Part shown: piece by piece, positions 42,200 through 51,104 of the stretch
Layout of the letters: every line of letters starts with the position of its first letter
Position numbering within the stretch: the first letter of the stretch is position 1
Source: Armatimonadota bacterium
GTDB lineage: Bacteria; Armatimonadota; HRBIN16
Assembly (NCBI GenBank): GCA_026003195.1
Contig: BPGU01000001.1
Span: 1,101,398 to 1,165,397 of the forward strand
Direction of reading: 5' to 3'
DNA: 64,000 nucleotides
Made by a program: the position numbers and the translations under genes
Notes under the pieces: generated by a model
Told to the model about the DNA's origin: nothing
Seen by the model: only the letters and a program-made list of their open reading frames with translations
The model's database searches: none

Positions 42200-44476
42200 C
42201 TATCTTCCCCCTACAATCCCTACATCGATGTATTGTCCTCCGATCGTCTGGCGGCAGTGTACGGCAATCACGTTTTCACCATGCCGGAGGACGCTCTTCA
42301 ATGCCTCGGTAGCGAGGTGCTCGGTATAGCCGGTCATAAATCCTTTCAACGTCGCCACCAGCTTGCCGTTAAGGTACACCTCCGCATCTTCGTCATGGTG
42401 GATAACCAGCGCCAGATGCTTGAAGTCGACGCGGTCGAGATGAAACCGACGGCGCAGCCAGATGTCCGAGGTGTTCCATACCGTACGCACCACCGCTCCC
42501 GGTGTGCCCTGCGTGCCAAAGCCACCTTCTCCCTCCTGCCACGCGCTATCGTCGAAACCGGGCTGGAACCAGCTGTCCGCCGGTTTGGCAGTTGTGTATC
42601 GCCACTGCTGTGCCTGATGCTGTGAGGTGGGCAACAAGGTCTGCCATTGCACGTCCAGCACACGCGGTGGCTGTGTTTCATAGGCAGCAGGACGTGCGTT
42701 AATTGCCCTTAGTAGCGCAGGGTCGTACTTGGGCTGCCGGTCGTAGAAATAGACGCCGTTTTGCTCCTGCTCCACGTCGGTCAGCTGCGTGTAGCAGAAT
42801 CCGAACATATTGGGGTTGTCCAGCAGTACATCGGTCAGCGCCTTATAGCGCTTGAGAAACTCCTGCAGGTCGGTCTCCCCATAGCCCCAGCCTTCGCCTG
42901 TGCTGCGCTCGGTGCGGATGCGCATTCCGCCATACTCGCTGACAAAGTAGGGCTGGCCGCGGTATGCGCTGCGAGGGTCGTTGGGTGCGTTATTCCACGC
43001 GCGAGTGCCCATTTGCTTGAACGGCTCGTAGCGCTGCGCAAACACCTCTGGCTCCTGCGTGTAGTCGTGGCAATCGTAAACGTCCGTTTCGGGCACGAAG
43101 TGCACGTAGCCGCTGGTATCCAGCCATGGGCGCGTGGGGTCCATCGTCTGAGTGGTCGCCAGCAGTACCTGAGCAAGCGCAGAGCCTTGACTGCTATCTG
43201 TCTCGTTGAGCGGACACCAACCGATGATGCTGGGATGGTTGCGGTCGCGCTCCAGCACCTCGCGCCATTCCTGCACCGCATGGGTCACCGCCTCGTAATC
43301 GTTCACGTTCAGCCCCCACGAGGGATACTCGCCCCACACGATATAGCCCAGCTTATCCGCCCAGTAAAGGAAGCGAGGCTCGAAAACCTTCTGGTGCAGG
43401 CGCGCGCCGTTGAAGCCCGCAGCCATCGACAGCTCGATGTCCTTGCGCAACGCCTCGTCAGAGGGAGCGGTATAGATACCATCGGGATAGAAACCCTGGT
43501 CCAGAATGAGCCTCTGGAACACCGGCTTGCCGTTAATCAGGAACCGGTTGCCCTCAATGGTCACCTTGCGCAAGCCGAAGTAGCTCTTCACCGTGTCCAC
43601 CGGTTTACCGTTGCGCTCGACGGTCATCACCAGGTCATACAGGAAAGGCTTGCCCGGGTGCCACAGCTTCACCGTAGACAGTTTCAAGACGCCGATGGTA
43701 TTGCGCCAGTTAGCGGGTACCACCTCTTCACCAACCAGTTTGCCCCCTGCGTATGCCCGCAGGCGCACCTTCGTACCCTTCTGCACGCCGTCCACCCATC
43801 CCTGAAAAACAACTCGTCCGCCATCGGGGTCAGGTGTCAGCCAGAAGGTTTTCAGGTATGTATCGCCGGTGGCTTCCAGCCAAACGGTCTGCCAGATACC
43901 GGTGGTGCGAGTATATACGCAACCGTAGGAGTGTCGTTCGTGGCTTTGCTTACCCGTCGCCTGCTTGCCGGAGCGGGTTTCATCGATCACGTGTACCACC
44001 AGCTCGTTATCGCCTGCCCTCACCTGTCGGGTAATCTCGAAGCGGAAGGGGGTATAGCCGCCGCGATGCTCGCCTAAAAACTCGCCGTTAAGCCACACGC
44101 GGGCGTGCCAGTCCACCGCGCCAAAATGCAGGAACAGCCGCTTGCCCTTCATGCTGGCAGGCACGCGAAAGTGGCGACGATACCACACATGCGTCATAAA
44201 ATCGGTGTTGCCAATGCCCGACAGCTTACTCTCCGGGCAGAACGGCACGAGGATGCGCTTCGGAAAACTCCTGCCCGAGGTCCAGCCTTCCTGTTCGCCG
44301 ATACCCTGCTCGTCGATCTCGAACTCCCACTCTCCGTTCAGGTTCATCCACAGGTCGCGCTGAAAATCGGGGCGCGGATGTTCGGGACGCGGAATCGCCG
44401 GTTCAGCCTGTGTTGTGGTCATGAACATCACCATCGCTAAAAGGATAAAGATGCTTATCGGCAGGCACTGCGCCAT
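42200..44476 (-). CDS. Secreted glycoside hydrolase family 2 protein
   Basis: 758 residues with a signal peptide (FILLAMVMFMTTTQA). Domains in order: sugar-binding jelly roll (LNGEWEFEID, WYRRHFRVP, RVWLNGEFLGEHRGGYTPF), Ig-like domain (~200-300), TIM-barrel with acid/base Glu425 in CPLNETDSS and nucleophile Glu514 in VSEYGG, and an added C-terminal galactose-binding-like domain (WFQPGFDDSAWQEGEGGFG; EVYLNGKLVATLKGF). It fits beta-galactosidase or beta-glucuronidase; the exact sugar is open. It lies 113 bases downstream of the GH78 gene on the same strand; together they could strip rhamnose- and galactose-containing plant or microbial polysaccharides. Confidence 0.92.
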   Translation of the reverse strand: MAQCLPISIFILLAMVMFMTTTQAEPAIPRPEHPRPDFQRDLWMNLNGEWEFEIDEQGIGEQEGWTSGRSFPKRILVPFCPESKLSGIGNTDFMTHVWYRRHFRVPASMKGKRLFLHFGAVDWHARVWLNGEFLGEHRGGYTPFRFEITRQVRAGDNELVVHVIDETRSGKQATGKQSHERHSYGCVYTRTTGIWQTVWLEATGDTYLKTFWLTPDPDGGRVVFQGWVDGVQKGTKVRLRAYAGGKLVGEEVVPANWRNTIGVLKLSTVKLWHPGKPFLYDLVMTVERNGKPVDTVKSYFGLRKVTIEGNRFLINGKPVFQRLILDQGFYPDGIYTAPSDEALRKDIELSMAAGFNGARLHQKVFEPRFLYWADKLGYIVWGEYPSWGLNVNDYEAVTHAVQEWREVLERDRNHPSIIGWCPLNETDSSQGSALAQVLLATTQTMDPTRPWLDTSGYVHFVPETDVYDCHDYTQEPEVFAQRYEPFKQMGTRAWNNAPNDPRSAYRGQPYFVSEYGGMRIRTERSTGEGWGYGETDLQEFLKRYKALTDVLLDNPNMFGFCYTQLTDVEQEQNGVYFYDRQPKYDPALLRAINARPAAYETQPPRVLDVQWQTLLPTSQHQAQQWRYTTAKPADSWFQPGFDDSAWQEGEGGFGTQGTPGAVVRTVWNTSDIWLRRRFHLDRVDFKHLALVIHHDEDAEVYLNGKLVATLKGFMTGYTEHLATEALKSVLRHGENVIAVHCRQTIGGQYIDVGIVGGR

Positions 44477-44589
44477 ATTCCACCTCAGCGTACAGGGTCA
44501 AGGCATCATACGACGCGGGCGCAGCAGCTTCCTGCGCGAATGGCTGTCGAGCGCGGGGAAGAGGCCGATACCAGAAGTGACGACCGCGT

Positions 44590-47121
44590 TCACACCACCA
44601 CCTCGAACTCATATTCCCCCGACGCGAGTTCCTGCTTCAGCGACGGTAGACGAGTCACTGCTGTGACACCGGGCGGGATGACTACCTTCCACATCACCCG
44701 CTCACCGTTCCTGTACCACTCGCTCACTATCAGCCCGCGTATCGAACGATAACTCGCCCGAGCCCATTGCAAACCGGGCAAGAACTGCGGTTGGAGCACG
44801 ATACGCTGGAAGCCGGCACTTTCCTCATCGGGGCGGATACCTGCGATGCCGTAGAAGAACCACGCATCGAACCCTCCCTGCATCGGATGGTTGTACGAAC
44901 GCGGTCCCTCCTGCTCGTCGATGCGAGGCTCACCCCAGTACTCCCAGAAGGTGGTGGCGCCCATCTGGAAGAGGTTTCCGATGCTGGGGTAATCCTGCTG
45001 GTGCAGGATGGTCATCGCCACGTCGCCATGTCCGTACTCGCTCAGTGCCCAGTACAGATGTCGGCTGCCCAGTATGCCCGTAGAGTGATGACCGCCGTGT
45101 TTCTCCATCACATCGCGTGCCAGACTGTCGGCGATGGCTTGCTCTTCCCCTTCAGGAGCCAGCCCCCACGCCAGCGCCAGCGCATCCGCCGCCTGACTGC
45201 CGAAAGTGTGCTTCTGCGCATCGTAGAACCGCTCGATAAATGCCTGCTTTACCCGCTGCGCCAGCTGTGCAAAATGCTGTTCATCCTCCCGCTTGCCCAG
45301 CACGCTCGCACTCTTCGCTAACAGCACGGCGTCCAGATAGAACACGGCGGTGGAGGTGATGGGGATGGGCGTGTTGCCGGGCACAGAGCCGGGCGCGCAC
45401 CAGTCGCCTAACCCAGCCGATACGATGTAGCCATCCGAGATGCTTTGCAAGTGCTCCACCCATCGCTTCATCGTCGGGTAATGGCGTTCCAGCACGCGCG
45501 TATCTCCATAGTATAGATAGAGGTACCAGGGGATCTGCACGATGGCGGTTCCCCAGTCGGGTGATGCCTCGCCGATTTTGCGCTTTCCGGGCGCGACGAA
45601 GGTAGGCAGTCCCTTCTCCGTCAGCGAGGTCTCGATGTCCTCCAGATACTTCGTCCAGAAATTCGCCATCTCGAAGTTGTAGATGGTCATCTCGGCGGAG
45701 ACGTGCGCGTCACCCAGCCATCCGCACCGTTCACGGTGCGGGCAGTCGGTGGGGATGCTATGCAGGTTGCTGATCTCCGTCCATATCGCCGTGCGGTGGA
45801 TACGGTTGAGCATCTCGTCCGAGCACTCAAACGTGCCCGCAGGTTGCACTGCCGTATGCACCACCACCCCTTCCAGCATATCGGGCGTGGGCGTGCCCGG
45901 ATAGCCGGTCATCTCCACGTAGCGAAAGCCGTGATAGGTAAATCGCGGCTCCCAAACCTCTGTTCCCTCGCCCTTGCAGGTGTACCGGTCGGTCTGCACC
46001 ACATATGTGGCGAAAACGCCTGTGCTCTCGGGGTTGAGCGTACCGTCGGGATATACCGCCTCCGCAAACCGCAGGGTGATGGTGGTTCCAGCGGGAGCCT
46101 GTACTCTGAGCCTTGCCCATCCCGCGAAGTTCTGCCCCATATCGAAAATCCACACGCCGGGCTGTGGGCTACTCAGGGCGGCGGTCGGCAACGTGCGCGT
46201 GCGACGGATAGGCGGCATCATCTGGCTTTGCAGGCTCTGCGTGGGGCTATCCATCACCCGAACCGGCTGCCAGTCCGAATCGTCCAGCCCCGCCTCACTC
46301 CAGCCGGGTATCTCCAGACGGGCGTCGTACTCCTCGCCAGCGTACACGTTGTTCTTCAGCACAGGACCTGGGCGAGTCTTCCACGTCTCATCGGTGCAAA
46401 CCAGTTCCACACGACCTGAATCGTATTCCAGCACCAGCTGCAGTAGCAGAACCGGCTGCCCGTACGACATGCCTCCCCATACGACCGACTGGTTGTACCA
46501 GCCATTGCCCAGCATCGCGCCTGCGCAGTTTTTCCCCACACGCAAGAGGTGGGTCACGTCATGCACCACGTAAAACGCCCGCTTCTCGTAGTCGGTCTGG
46601 GCGGGGTCCAGCACCTGATCCCCCACGCGCTCGCCGTTCAGAGACAGCTCATAATAGCCCAATCCACATATCAGGGCGCGTGCGCGCTGCAAGCCGCGCT
46701 GGACGACAAACTCTTTGCGAAACAGCGGTGCAGGCTCGGCAGCGGGAGCGCAGATCCACTTCGCTCGCCATTCCTCCGCGTGCAGAATGCCCATCTCCCA
46801 CCAGCTGACCTCGCTCCAGTAGGCAGGCTGTCCCTCTGCATCCCATACGCGCACCTTCCAGTAACATCGCTGCAACGAGCGCAGGGGTTTGCCTCCATAA
46901 GGGATATGGCACGTGTTGTCAGAATCTACCTTGCCGCTGTCCCATAAGTCAGCTTCGTCGCGCTCCAGTAGTTCGGGGGAGCTGGCGACGAGGATTCGGT
47001 AAGCGGTCTGTCGCTGCCCTCGAACGCGCGACCACAGCGTCCAGCTCAGCCGCGGAGGAAGGGTATCCACCCCCATCGGGCGCTCCAGATATTCACAGCG
47101 TAAATCGATTGCAGCCATCAT
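44590..47121 (-). CDS. Alpha-L-rhamnosidase, GH78
   Basis: 843 residues in GH78 order: N-terminal Ig-like domain (LPPRLSWTLWS), a beta-sandwich with GYYELSLNGERVGDQVLDP, a jelly roll (FDMGQNFAGWARLRV), then the (alpha/alpha)6 barrel with the catalytic segment TDCPHRERCGWLGDAH (458-473, Glu464 as general acid) and a C-terminal beta-sandwich. It cleaves terminal rhamnose. No signal peptide is seen, so rhamnosides are probably taken up first. The start may be the first or second ATG; the RBS is poor. It lies 55 bases after the pseudopilin gene and might share its transcript. Confidence 0.93.
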   Translation of the reverse strand: MMAAIDLRCEYLERPMGVDTLPPRLSWTLWSRVRGQRQTAYRILVASSPELLERDEADLWDSGKVDSDNTCHIPYGGKPLRSLQRCYWKVRVWDAEGQPAYWSEVSWWEMGILHAEEWRAKWICAPAAEPAPLFRKEFVVQRGLQRARALICGLGYYELSLNGERVGDQVLDPAQTDYEKRAFYVVHDVTHLLRVGKNCAGAMLGNGWYNQSVVWGGMSYGQPVLLLQLVLEYDSGRVELVCTDETWKTRPGPVLKNNVYAGEEYDARLEIPGWSEAGLDDSDWQPVRVMDSPTQSLQSQMMPPIRRTRTLPTAALSSPQPGVWIFDMGQNFAGWARLRVQAPAGTTITLRFAEAVYPDGTLNPESTGVFATYVVQTDRYTCKGEGTEVWEPRFTYHGFRYVEMTGYPGTPTPDMLEGVVVHTAVQPAGTFECSDEMLNRIHRTAIWTEISNLHSIPTDCPHRERCGWLGDAHVSAEMTIYNFEMANFWTKYLEDIETSLTEKGLPTFVAPGKRKIGEASPDWGTAIVQIPWYLYLYYGDTRVLERHYPTMKRWVEHLQSISDGYIVSAGLGDWCAPGSVPGNTPIPITSTAVFYLDAVLLAKSASVLGKREDEQHFAQLAQRVKQAFIERFYDAQKHTFGSQAADALALAWGLAPEGEEQAIADSLARDVMEKHGGHHSTGILGSRHLYWALSEYGHGDVAMTILHQQDYPSIGNLFQMGATTFWEYWGEPRIDEQEGPRSYNHPMQGGFDAWFFYGIAGIRPDEESAGFQRIVLQPQFLPGLQWARASYRSIRGLIVSEWYRNGERVMWKVVIPPGVTAVTRLPSLKQELASGEYEFEVVV

Positions 47122-47176
47122 AGTAAAAAAGATACTTCGCCCGACAGAGGCGCCCTTCCTGCGCAGGAGAACCCTC

Positions 47177-47701
47177 TTACCGACTGGACGGCTCCATCTT
47201 CACATGTCCGTCTGCGTACAGGCGCAGGGTCATCTCGGGGAAGCGATGCCAGCTGTCCGAAACCACCTTCGCCTCGGAAGCGGGCATGGTGCGAATATAC
47301 ACCGCCCATGGCGGGAAGTTGGGGTTGTACTCGCCGATGCTGCGGAAGTAGTCGATGCCGTAATCTACATCGCCCAGATAGAAATAGCTGGTGCCCGGCG
47401 ACACCCAGTACCGACCGGGCTCCGCGTTGCCCTCAAACTGGTCTAATCGGCATAAGAAAATGCCCCGATGGGATACATATCCAGGCATCAGTGAGAGCAG
47501 ACGTAACGGATACTCGTCATCGTAGTCGCTCAGATACATCGCTATCGCCATGCCGATTTGACGCAGGTGCGATGCGCACTCGGTCTCATAGCTGCGCTTG
47601 CGTGCCTCGCTGAACACGGGAAACAGCAACGCTGCCAGCAGCCAGATGATGCCCACCACCACCAGCATCTCAGGCAAAGAGAACGCCCGTTGCCTGTGCA
47701 T
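47177..47701 (-). CDS. Type II/IV pseudopilin-like protein (prepilin-type N-terminus)
   Basis: 174 residues. The prepilin motif is RQRA|FSLPEMLVVVG with Glu at +5, followed by a 20-residue hydrophobic helix and FSEARKRSYETECASHLRQI. The C-terminus has RLYADGHVKMEPS, a form of the H-x9-DG tail of DUF1559 proteins. Pro at +4 and Ala at -1 differ from the usual FTLIE and Gly. It would be processed by a prepilin peptidase and held at the cell surface or in a pseudopilus. Its start lies 32 bases inside the O-antigen-ligase-like gene, so it is the last gene of the ECF/ten-Cys operon. Confidence 0.85.
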   Translation of the reverse strand: MHRQRAFSLPEMLVVVGIIWLLAALLFPVFSEARKRSYETECASHLRQIGMAIAMYLSDYDDEYPLRLLSLMPGYVSHRGIFLCRLDQFEGNAEPGRYWVSPGTSYFYLGDVDYGIDYFRSIGEYNPNFPPWAVYIRTMPASEAKVVSDSWHRFPEMTLRLYADGHVKMEPSSR

Positions 47702-48896
47702 CGTTCACGACCTCCTCTCGAAGCGCAGACGCCCATATCGCGCTCACCAGCACTGTCTCCACACTCTCCTCCACCCTGCCGAAAACCGATTGGAACATGC
47801 CCAGCACGCCTATCGCCAGCAGCGCGCCGCCCAATCCCCAGCGGTACACCGGCTGGCACTGACGCCATCGCTGCACGAACGCCACAACCAGCATGATGGC
47901 AAAAACCCCGCCCCATATCCCGCGCTCGCACAGCCACAGCAGCAGCTGGTTCTCCGGCGCGCCGTACCAGGTGCTGACCGCGTAGCCGCGCCAGGTAGAT
48001 GTGTAGCGCAGGCGCACATTATCCACCCCTACGCCCCACAGCCAGTTCTGCACGAACGTCTGCCAGCCCATGCGCCAGATATCTACCCGCGTTTGTGCAG
48101 TAGTGTCGCCGAGTGGGGCACTGCTCTCTAAACGTAAAGCGTACATACCCCCGAGGAGTATCCACAAAGCCACTCCCAGCGCTATCGCCAGGCGTTTTCG
48201 TGCCCACAACGCGTACACCACCATCGGTATCACCACGCTGACCGCCAGCCATGCGGAGCGTGAGTAGGTCACCCACAGGGCGGCTACCATGATCGCTGCC
48301 GCTGCTCCCAGTGCCATCCATACCCTATCATAGCGCAGCCGACACAGGAGCGCAAGACACATCGGCAGCGCAAGCAACATCATCGTATAGACATGCACCG
48401 GTGTGCCGAAGGTACCCCCTGCCCTCGCCAAACGATGGGTGTGGAACAGGTTCTGCCCCATCGCGAAAGTGGTCAGTGTGTAGCCCGCCTGCACGACCGC
48501 CAGCGTGACCACCATTGCCATCAGCTCCACAGGCGTCAGCAAGCGTGCGCATAAGGTTCCTGTGCTCAACAGGCACAGCACCCATGCACATCGGAGATAC
48601 CCTGTACCTGTATACCCACGCCCCATCGGGTCAAACAGATAACCGCTTGCCAGTACCAGCAGCAACAACCACAACAGGCTCGCCCAGCGTTCCAGACGTA
48701 CATCGCGGGCGAAGGTCCACCACACCACCCCGAACACCCCTGCACTCACCAGCAGGGCGGTGCACGGAGGTGCGTCTACCAGTGCACGACGGATGAGAAC
48801 CTCCGCTGACCCTTTTTGCCACCAGGTACTGGGTAAGGCGTATCCTGCCAGCAACCAGAAGACGACCACCCAGCGCAGGAGGTTCCGTGCTTTCAC
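47670..48896 (-). CDS. O-antigen ligase / polymerase-like (Wzy/WaaL) membrane protein
   Basis: 408 residues from GTG 48896, which overlaps the preceding stop in GTGA and has GGAGGGG as RBS. There are about 11-12 helices. The large outer loop contains RLESSAPLGDTTAQTRVDIW and GWQTFVQNWLWGVGVDNVRL, which matches the R...W....G.G.....-type signature of the Wzy_C/O-antigen ligase family, followed by APENQLLLWLCERG (usually H/NxxL). Such proteins join lipid-linked glycans to acceptors: lipid A core, pilins or other proteins. Its neighbours are a pseudopilin and exported proteins, so a pilin or protein O-glycosyl ligase is an option. Confidence 0.82.
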   Translation of the reverse strand: MKARNLLRWVVVFWLLAGYALPSTWWQKGSAEVLIRRALVDAPPCTALLVSAGVFGVVWWTFARDVRLERWASLLWLLLLVLASGYLFDPMGRGYTGTGYLRCAWVLCLLSTGTLCARLLTPVELMAMVVTLAVVQAGYTLTTFAMGQNLFHTHRLARAGGTFGTPVHVYTMMLLALPMCLALLCRLRYDRVWMALGAAAAIMVAALWVTYSRSAWLAVSVVIPMVVYALWARKRLAIALGVALWILLGGMYALRLESSAPLGDTTAQTRVDIWRMGWQTFVQNWLWGVGVDNVRLRYTSTWRGYAVSTWYGAPENQLLLWLCERGIWGGVFAIMLVVAFVQRWRQCQPVYRWGLGGALLAIGVLGMFQSVFGRVEESVETVLVSAIWASALREEVVNDAQATGVLFA

Positions 48897-50119
48897 CTGC
48901 GCCCCTCCGCCCGTTTCAACCGCCAGTACCACAGGATGCCGATGGCGGTGAGTAAGAGGGGAGGGATGAAACGCCACCACGCTGATGATGAAATACCACT
49001 TAAGTGTCTTTGCTGGCGCGTCTTTAACATCGCTTTTACTTCATCGATGGTGGGAAGACGTCCTGTCCACTGGTAATATACGTCCTTATCGCCTGACACC
49101 ACCTCACCGAGTGTGAGATTACATCCGTATGCCCGCAGATCCCGAACGCCCCAATGCCTGATCGTCTGGAGTGTGTCTATTTCCCGCAAAGAGACCCCGC
49201 GCTTTGGTTGCACACCGCGTAACCGCCACGTGCGCTCTCGTGTCATGCCGGGAAACTGCCTGTGAGTGCGAAAAACACTTTTGATGTTTTCCGGCAGCCA
49301 ATATCCTCCTACCTGAGTGTACCTTGTCACTTCGATCCGTCCTTCATAAGCACCGTTGCGTTTGACGATGCAGCTGGGTATCCCACCGTGTTTCAGGTCA
49401 AGCGCCACGTTGATCTCAAAAACGCCGTATGTGTCTAGATAGTCTCGCTTGCGAAGGTACACACTATCTTTCGTTTCGCCAACTACCTCCCATCCTGCTT
49501 GTCCGTTCATCTGGAGGGCATTCAAGCCGGCAATGATCGACAACTCATCTGTTCCGACATCCAGTCCCCCACCATTCGGGGCGGGATAGCGAGCACAGTG
49601 TCCTGTACAGCACCACACGACGGGCGGTGGACCGGGGCGACCAGATGTTGGTGTACCTATCTGCATACCCCATCCCTCTCCGTAGAACGCTTGAAACTGC
49701 ACCACTTCCTCGTGGAATTTGCGTATCCCCGAGATAAAGAGAAACTCCTCGCCTTTCTCGTCGTTGCCCCATTCAACTTCCCAATCGCCCCGACTCGTGA
49801 GAATTTGGTGCTGACGCTCCCGGGCTTGTTCCTGTTCTATCTGCTGCCGCAGCGCCGTAACGTCCCTCACCCCACGTGCCCGCAGTGCACGCTCGAGGGA
49901 CTCCGCCTCCTGGCGAAGAGCCTGGGGGTTCATTTGACGGAGAGGAGTAGAAGTATATGTTGTGGTAACCGACCACACTAAGCGGAACGCTTTGAAATAC
50001 TGTTCCCGCTTGTCACCAGAGTGCCGCAGAGAATCTAAATCTACCTGAGCGTGCGTTGCGTGGCAGGTCCCCAGCGTTATTGCTACGAAACACAGGAGAA
50101 CTACCTTTTTGGTACCCAT
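48893..50119 (-). CDS. Exported protein with C-terminal membrane anchor, LolA-like, copy 2 (S2)
   Basis: 408 residues. The signal peptide is VVLLCFVAITLGTCHATHA. The opening KREQYFKAFRLVWSVTTTY matches copy 1 at 52087 (KRETALRAFRTEWSV) and recalls LolA/RseB-type sandwiches, which start with a short helix and a W.V strand. An ~80-residue charged helical insert (RQEAESLERALRARGVRD) is absent from copy 1. The end has FIPPLLLTAIGILWYWRLKR plus AEGRR: one helix then a basic tail. It is therefore anchored with its bulk outside the cytoplasm. AAGGAGAG precedes the start; the stop overlaps the ligase-like gene. The LolA-like reading is inference; function is unknown. Confidence 0.7.
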   Translation of the reverse strand: MGTKKVVLLCFVAITLGTCHATHAQVDLDSLRHSGDKREQYFKAFRLVWSVTTTYTSTPLRQMNPQALRQEAESLERALRARGVRDVTALRQQIEQEQARERQHQILTSRGDWEVEWGNDEKGEEFLFISGIRKFHEEVVQFQAFYGEGWGMQIGTPTSGRPGPPPVVWCCTGHCARYPAPNGGGLDVGTDELSIIAGLNALQMNGQAGWEVVGETKDSVYLRKRDYLDTYGVFEINVALDLKHGGIPSCIVKRNGAYEGRIEVTRYTQVGGYWLPENIKSVFRTHRQFPGMTRERTWRLRGVQPKRGVSLREIDTLQTIRHWGVRDLRAYGCNLTLGEVVSGDKDVYYQWTGRLPTIDEVKAMLKTRQQRHLSGISSSAWWRFIPPLLLTAIGILWYWRLKRAEGRR

Positions 50120-50185
50120 CCCCCACTCTCCTTGTGAGCAATGGGGAGGAGTCCACCTCCACCCCGGCCGTGACCGTTAGCACAA

Positions 50186-50600
50186 CTAGTCGCACGTTGG
50201 ATAAGGGTACCACCACCCACTGTAGTAATAGAACCGGGTACCCGAGCAAGTACAGCCGTAGCCCCCCGACGGGGAGCAATAGAACTTCTCATGGGTATAC
50301 CAGACCGTGCCGTCGTACTCCGTGCAGTAGACGCCTGCCAGCCCTTCGCACCGTTTTGTGTAGTAGGTGAACCTTGAGCAAAACCCGGAACAACCTGGAT
50401 AGCTTCCACACTGATTGACCACCGTAATATCCGCCCGGGGTTCACAACCCATGCCAACTCCACCGGTACGGGCCGAGGCTGGCATCATGCCGATCAGGAA
50501 GTTCCCCAACATCCACACCGCCCTGAACCACGCCCATCTGCACCAGCCAGATGACCCCAAGCCATATCAGCACCAAGGGTATCCATCGTTTATGTCGCAT
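50186..50600 (-). CDS. Ten-cysteine exported small protein, copy 2 (frameshifted)
   Basis: The start MRHKRWIPLVLIWLGVIWLV at 50600 has GGGGGG nearby and lies 34 bases inside the ECF gene. The frame breaks near a GGG run (plus strand CCC 50533-50535); removing one base continues into FRAVWMLGNFLIGMMPASA and the Cys-rich part. Corrected length is 137. The mature part has ten cysteines spaced 11-5-3-9-7-15-7-1-17 and is rich in Tyr/Trp (FYYYSGWWYPYP). Copy 1 at 52512 has the same plan. Five disulfides in the exported protein are likely. Family unknown. As read, the frame could start only at a TTG without a signal peptide. Confidence 0.65.
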
Positions 50601-51073
50601 CGTTGTACCCCCCCGTAGCCCGCTAACAGCTTGCGCAGTTTCCCCTTCAACCGCTGTAACCGCTTCTTCACCGCTTGCTCGCTGATGCCCAGCCGGCTGC
50701 CGATGGAAGCACACGTCTCGCCCACGATGTAATGCCTGTGCACCAGCTCCCGCTCCGAATCGGTCAACCCCCGCAGGCAATCCTCGACGTCGATAGAGAG
50801 CAGCAGTTGCTCCTCCCACGACACACAGGCACAGTCCTCCTCTATCACCCTCTCCATCTCAGCGCGTCGCTCCTGCCTGCGCAGCCAGTCCACCCACACC
50901 GCATGGCAGATGTGATGAACCAGTTCCGGGGCGATGTGCAACCCGTGTGCCTCCGCGACCAGCACCCGATACAGGCAATCCTGCACCAGGTCATCCACCT
51001 CTTGCGGTGAGCAACGCTTGCGGAAGTAGTGATCGGCTTGTTGTCGTATCTGCTGCACCTGTAGATCCTGCAA
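50567..51073 (-). CDS. ECF-type sigma-70 family RNA polymerase sigma factor
   Basis: 168 residues from TTG 51073 with AAGGAGAG as RBS. Region 2 is DDLVQDCLYRVLVAEA and VDWLRRQERRAE; region 4 is LTDSERELVHRHYIVGETCA followed by the helix-turn-helix IGSRLGISEQAVKKRLQRLK. Region 3 is missing, as in ECF factors. No separate anti-sigma gene with a zinc motif is beside it. The two exported membrane-anchored proteins in the same operon are candidates to transmit an envelope signal, by analogy with RseB. It lies between two copies of the ten-Cys/anchored-protein cassette and overlaps the second. Confidence 0.88.
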   Translation of the reverse strand: MQDLQVQQIRQQADHYFRKRCSPQEVDDLVQDCLYRVLVAEAHGLHIAPELVHHICHAVWVDWLRRQERRAEMERVIEEDCACVSWEEQLLLSIDVEDCLRGLTDSERELVHRHYIVGETCASIGSRLGISEQAVKKRLQRLKGKLRKLLAGYGGVQRCDINDGYPWC

Positions 51074-51104
51074 CCGTCTCTCCTTTCCGCAGCACGACAG
51101 ACCC

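Noticed and set aside
50442-50819. 125-codon frame ending over the ten-Cys gene
   Set aside because: Its first part is antiphase to the ECF gene; only MRHKRW onwards is used, as the signal peptide of ten-Cys protein 2.
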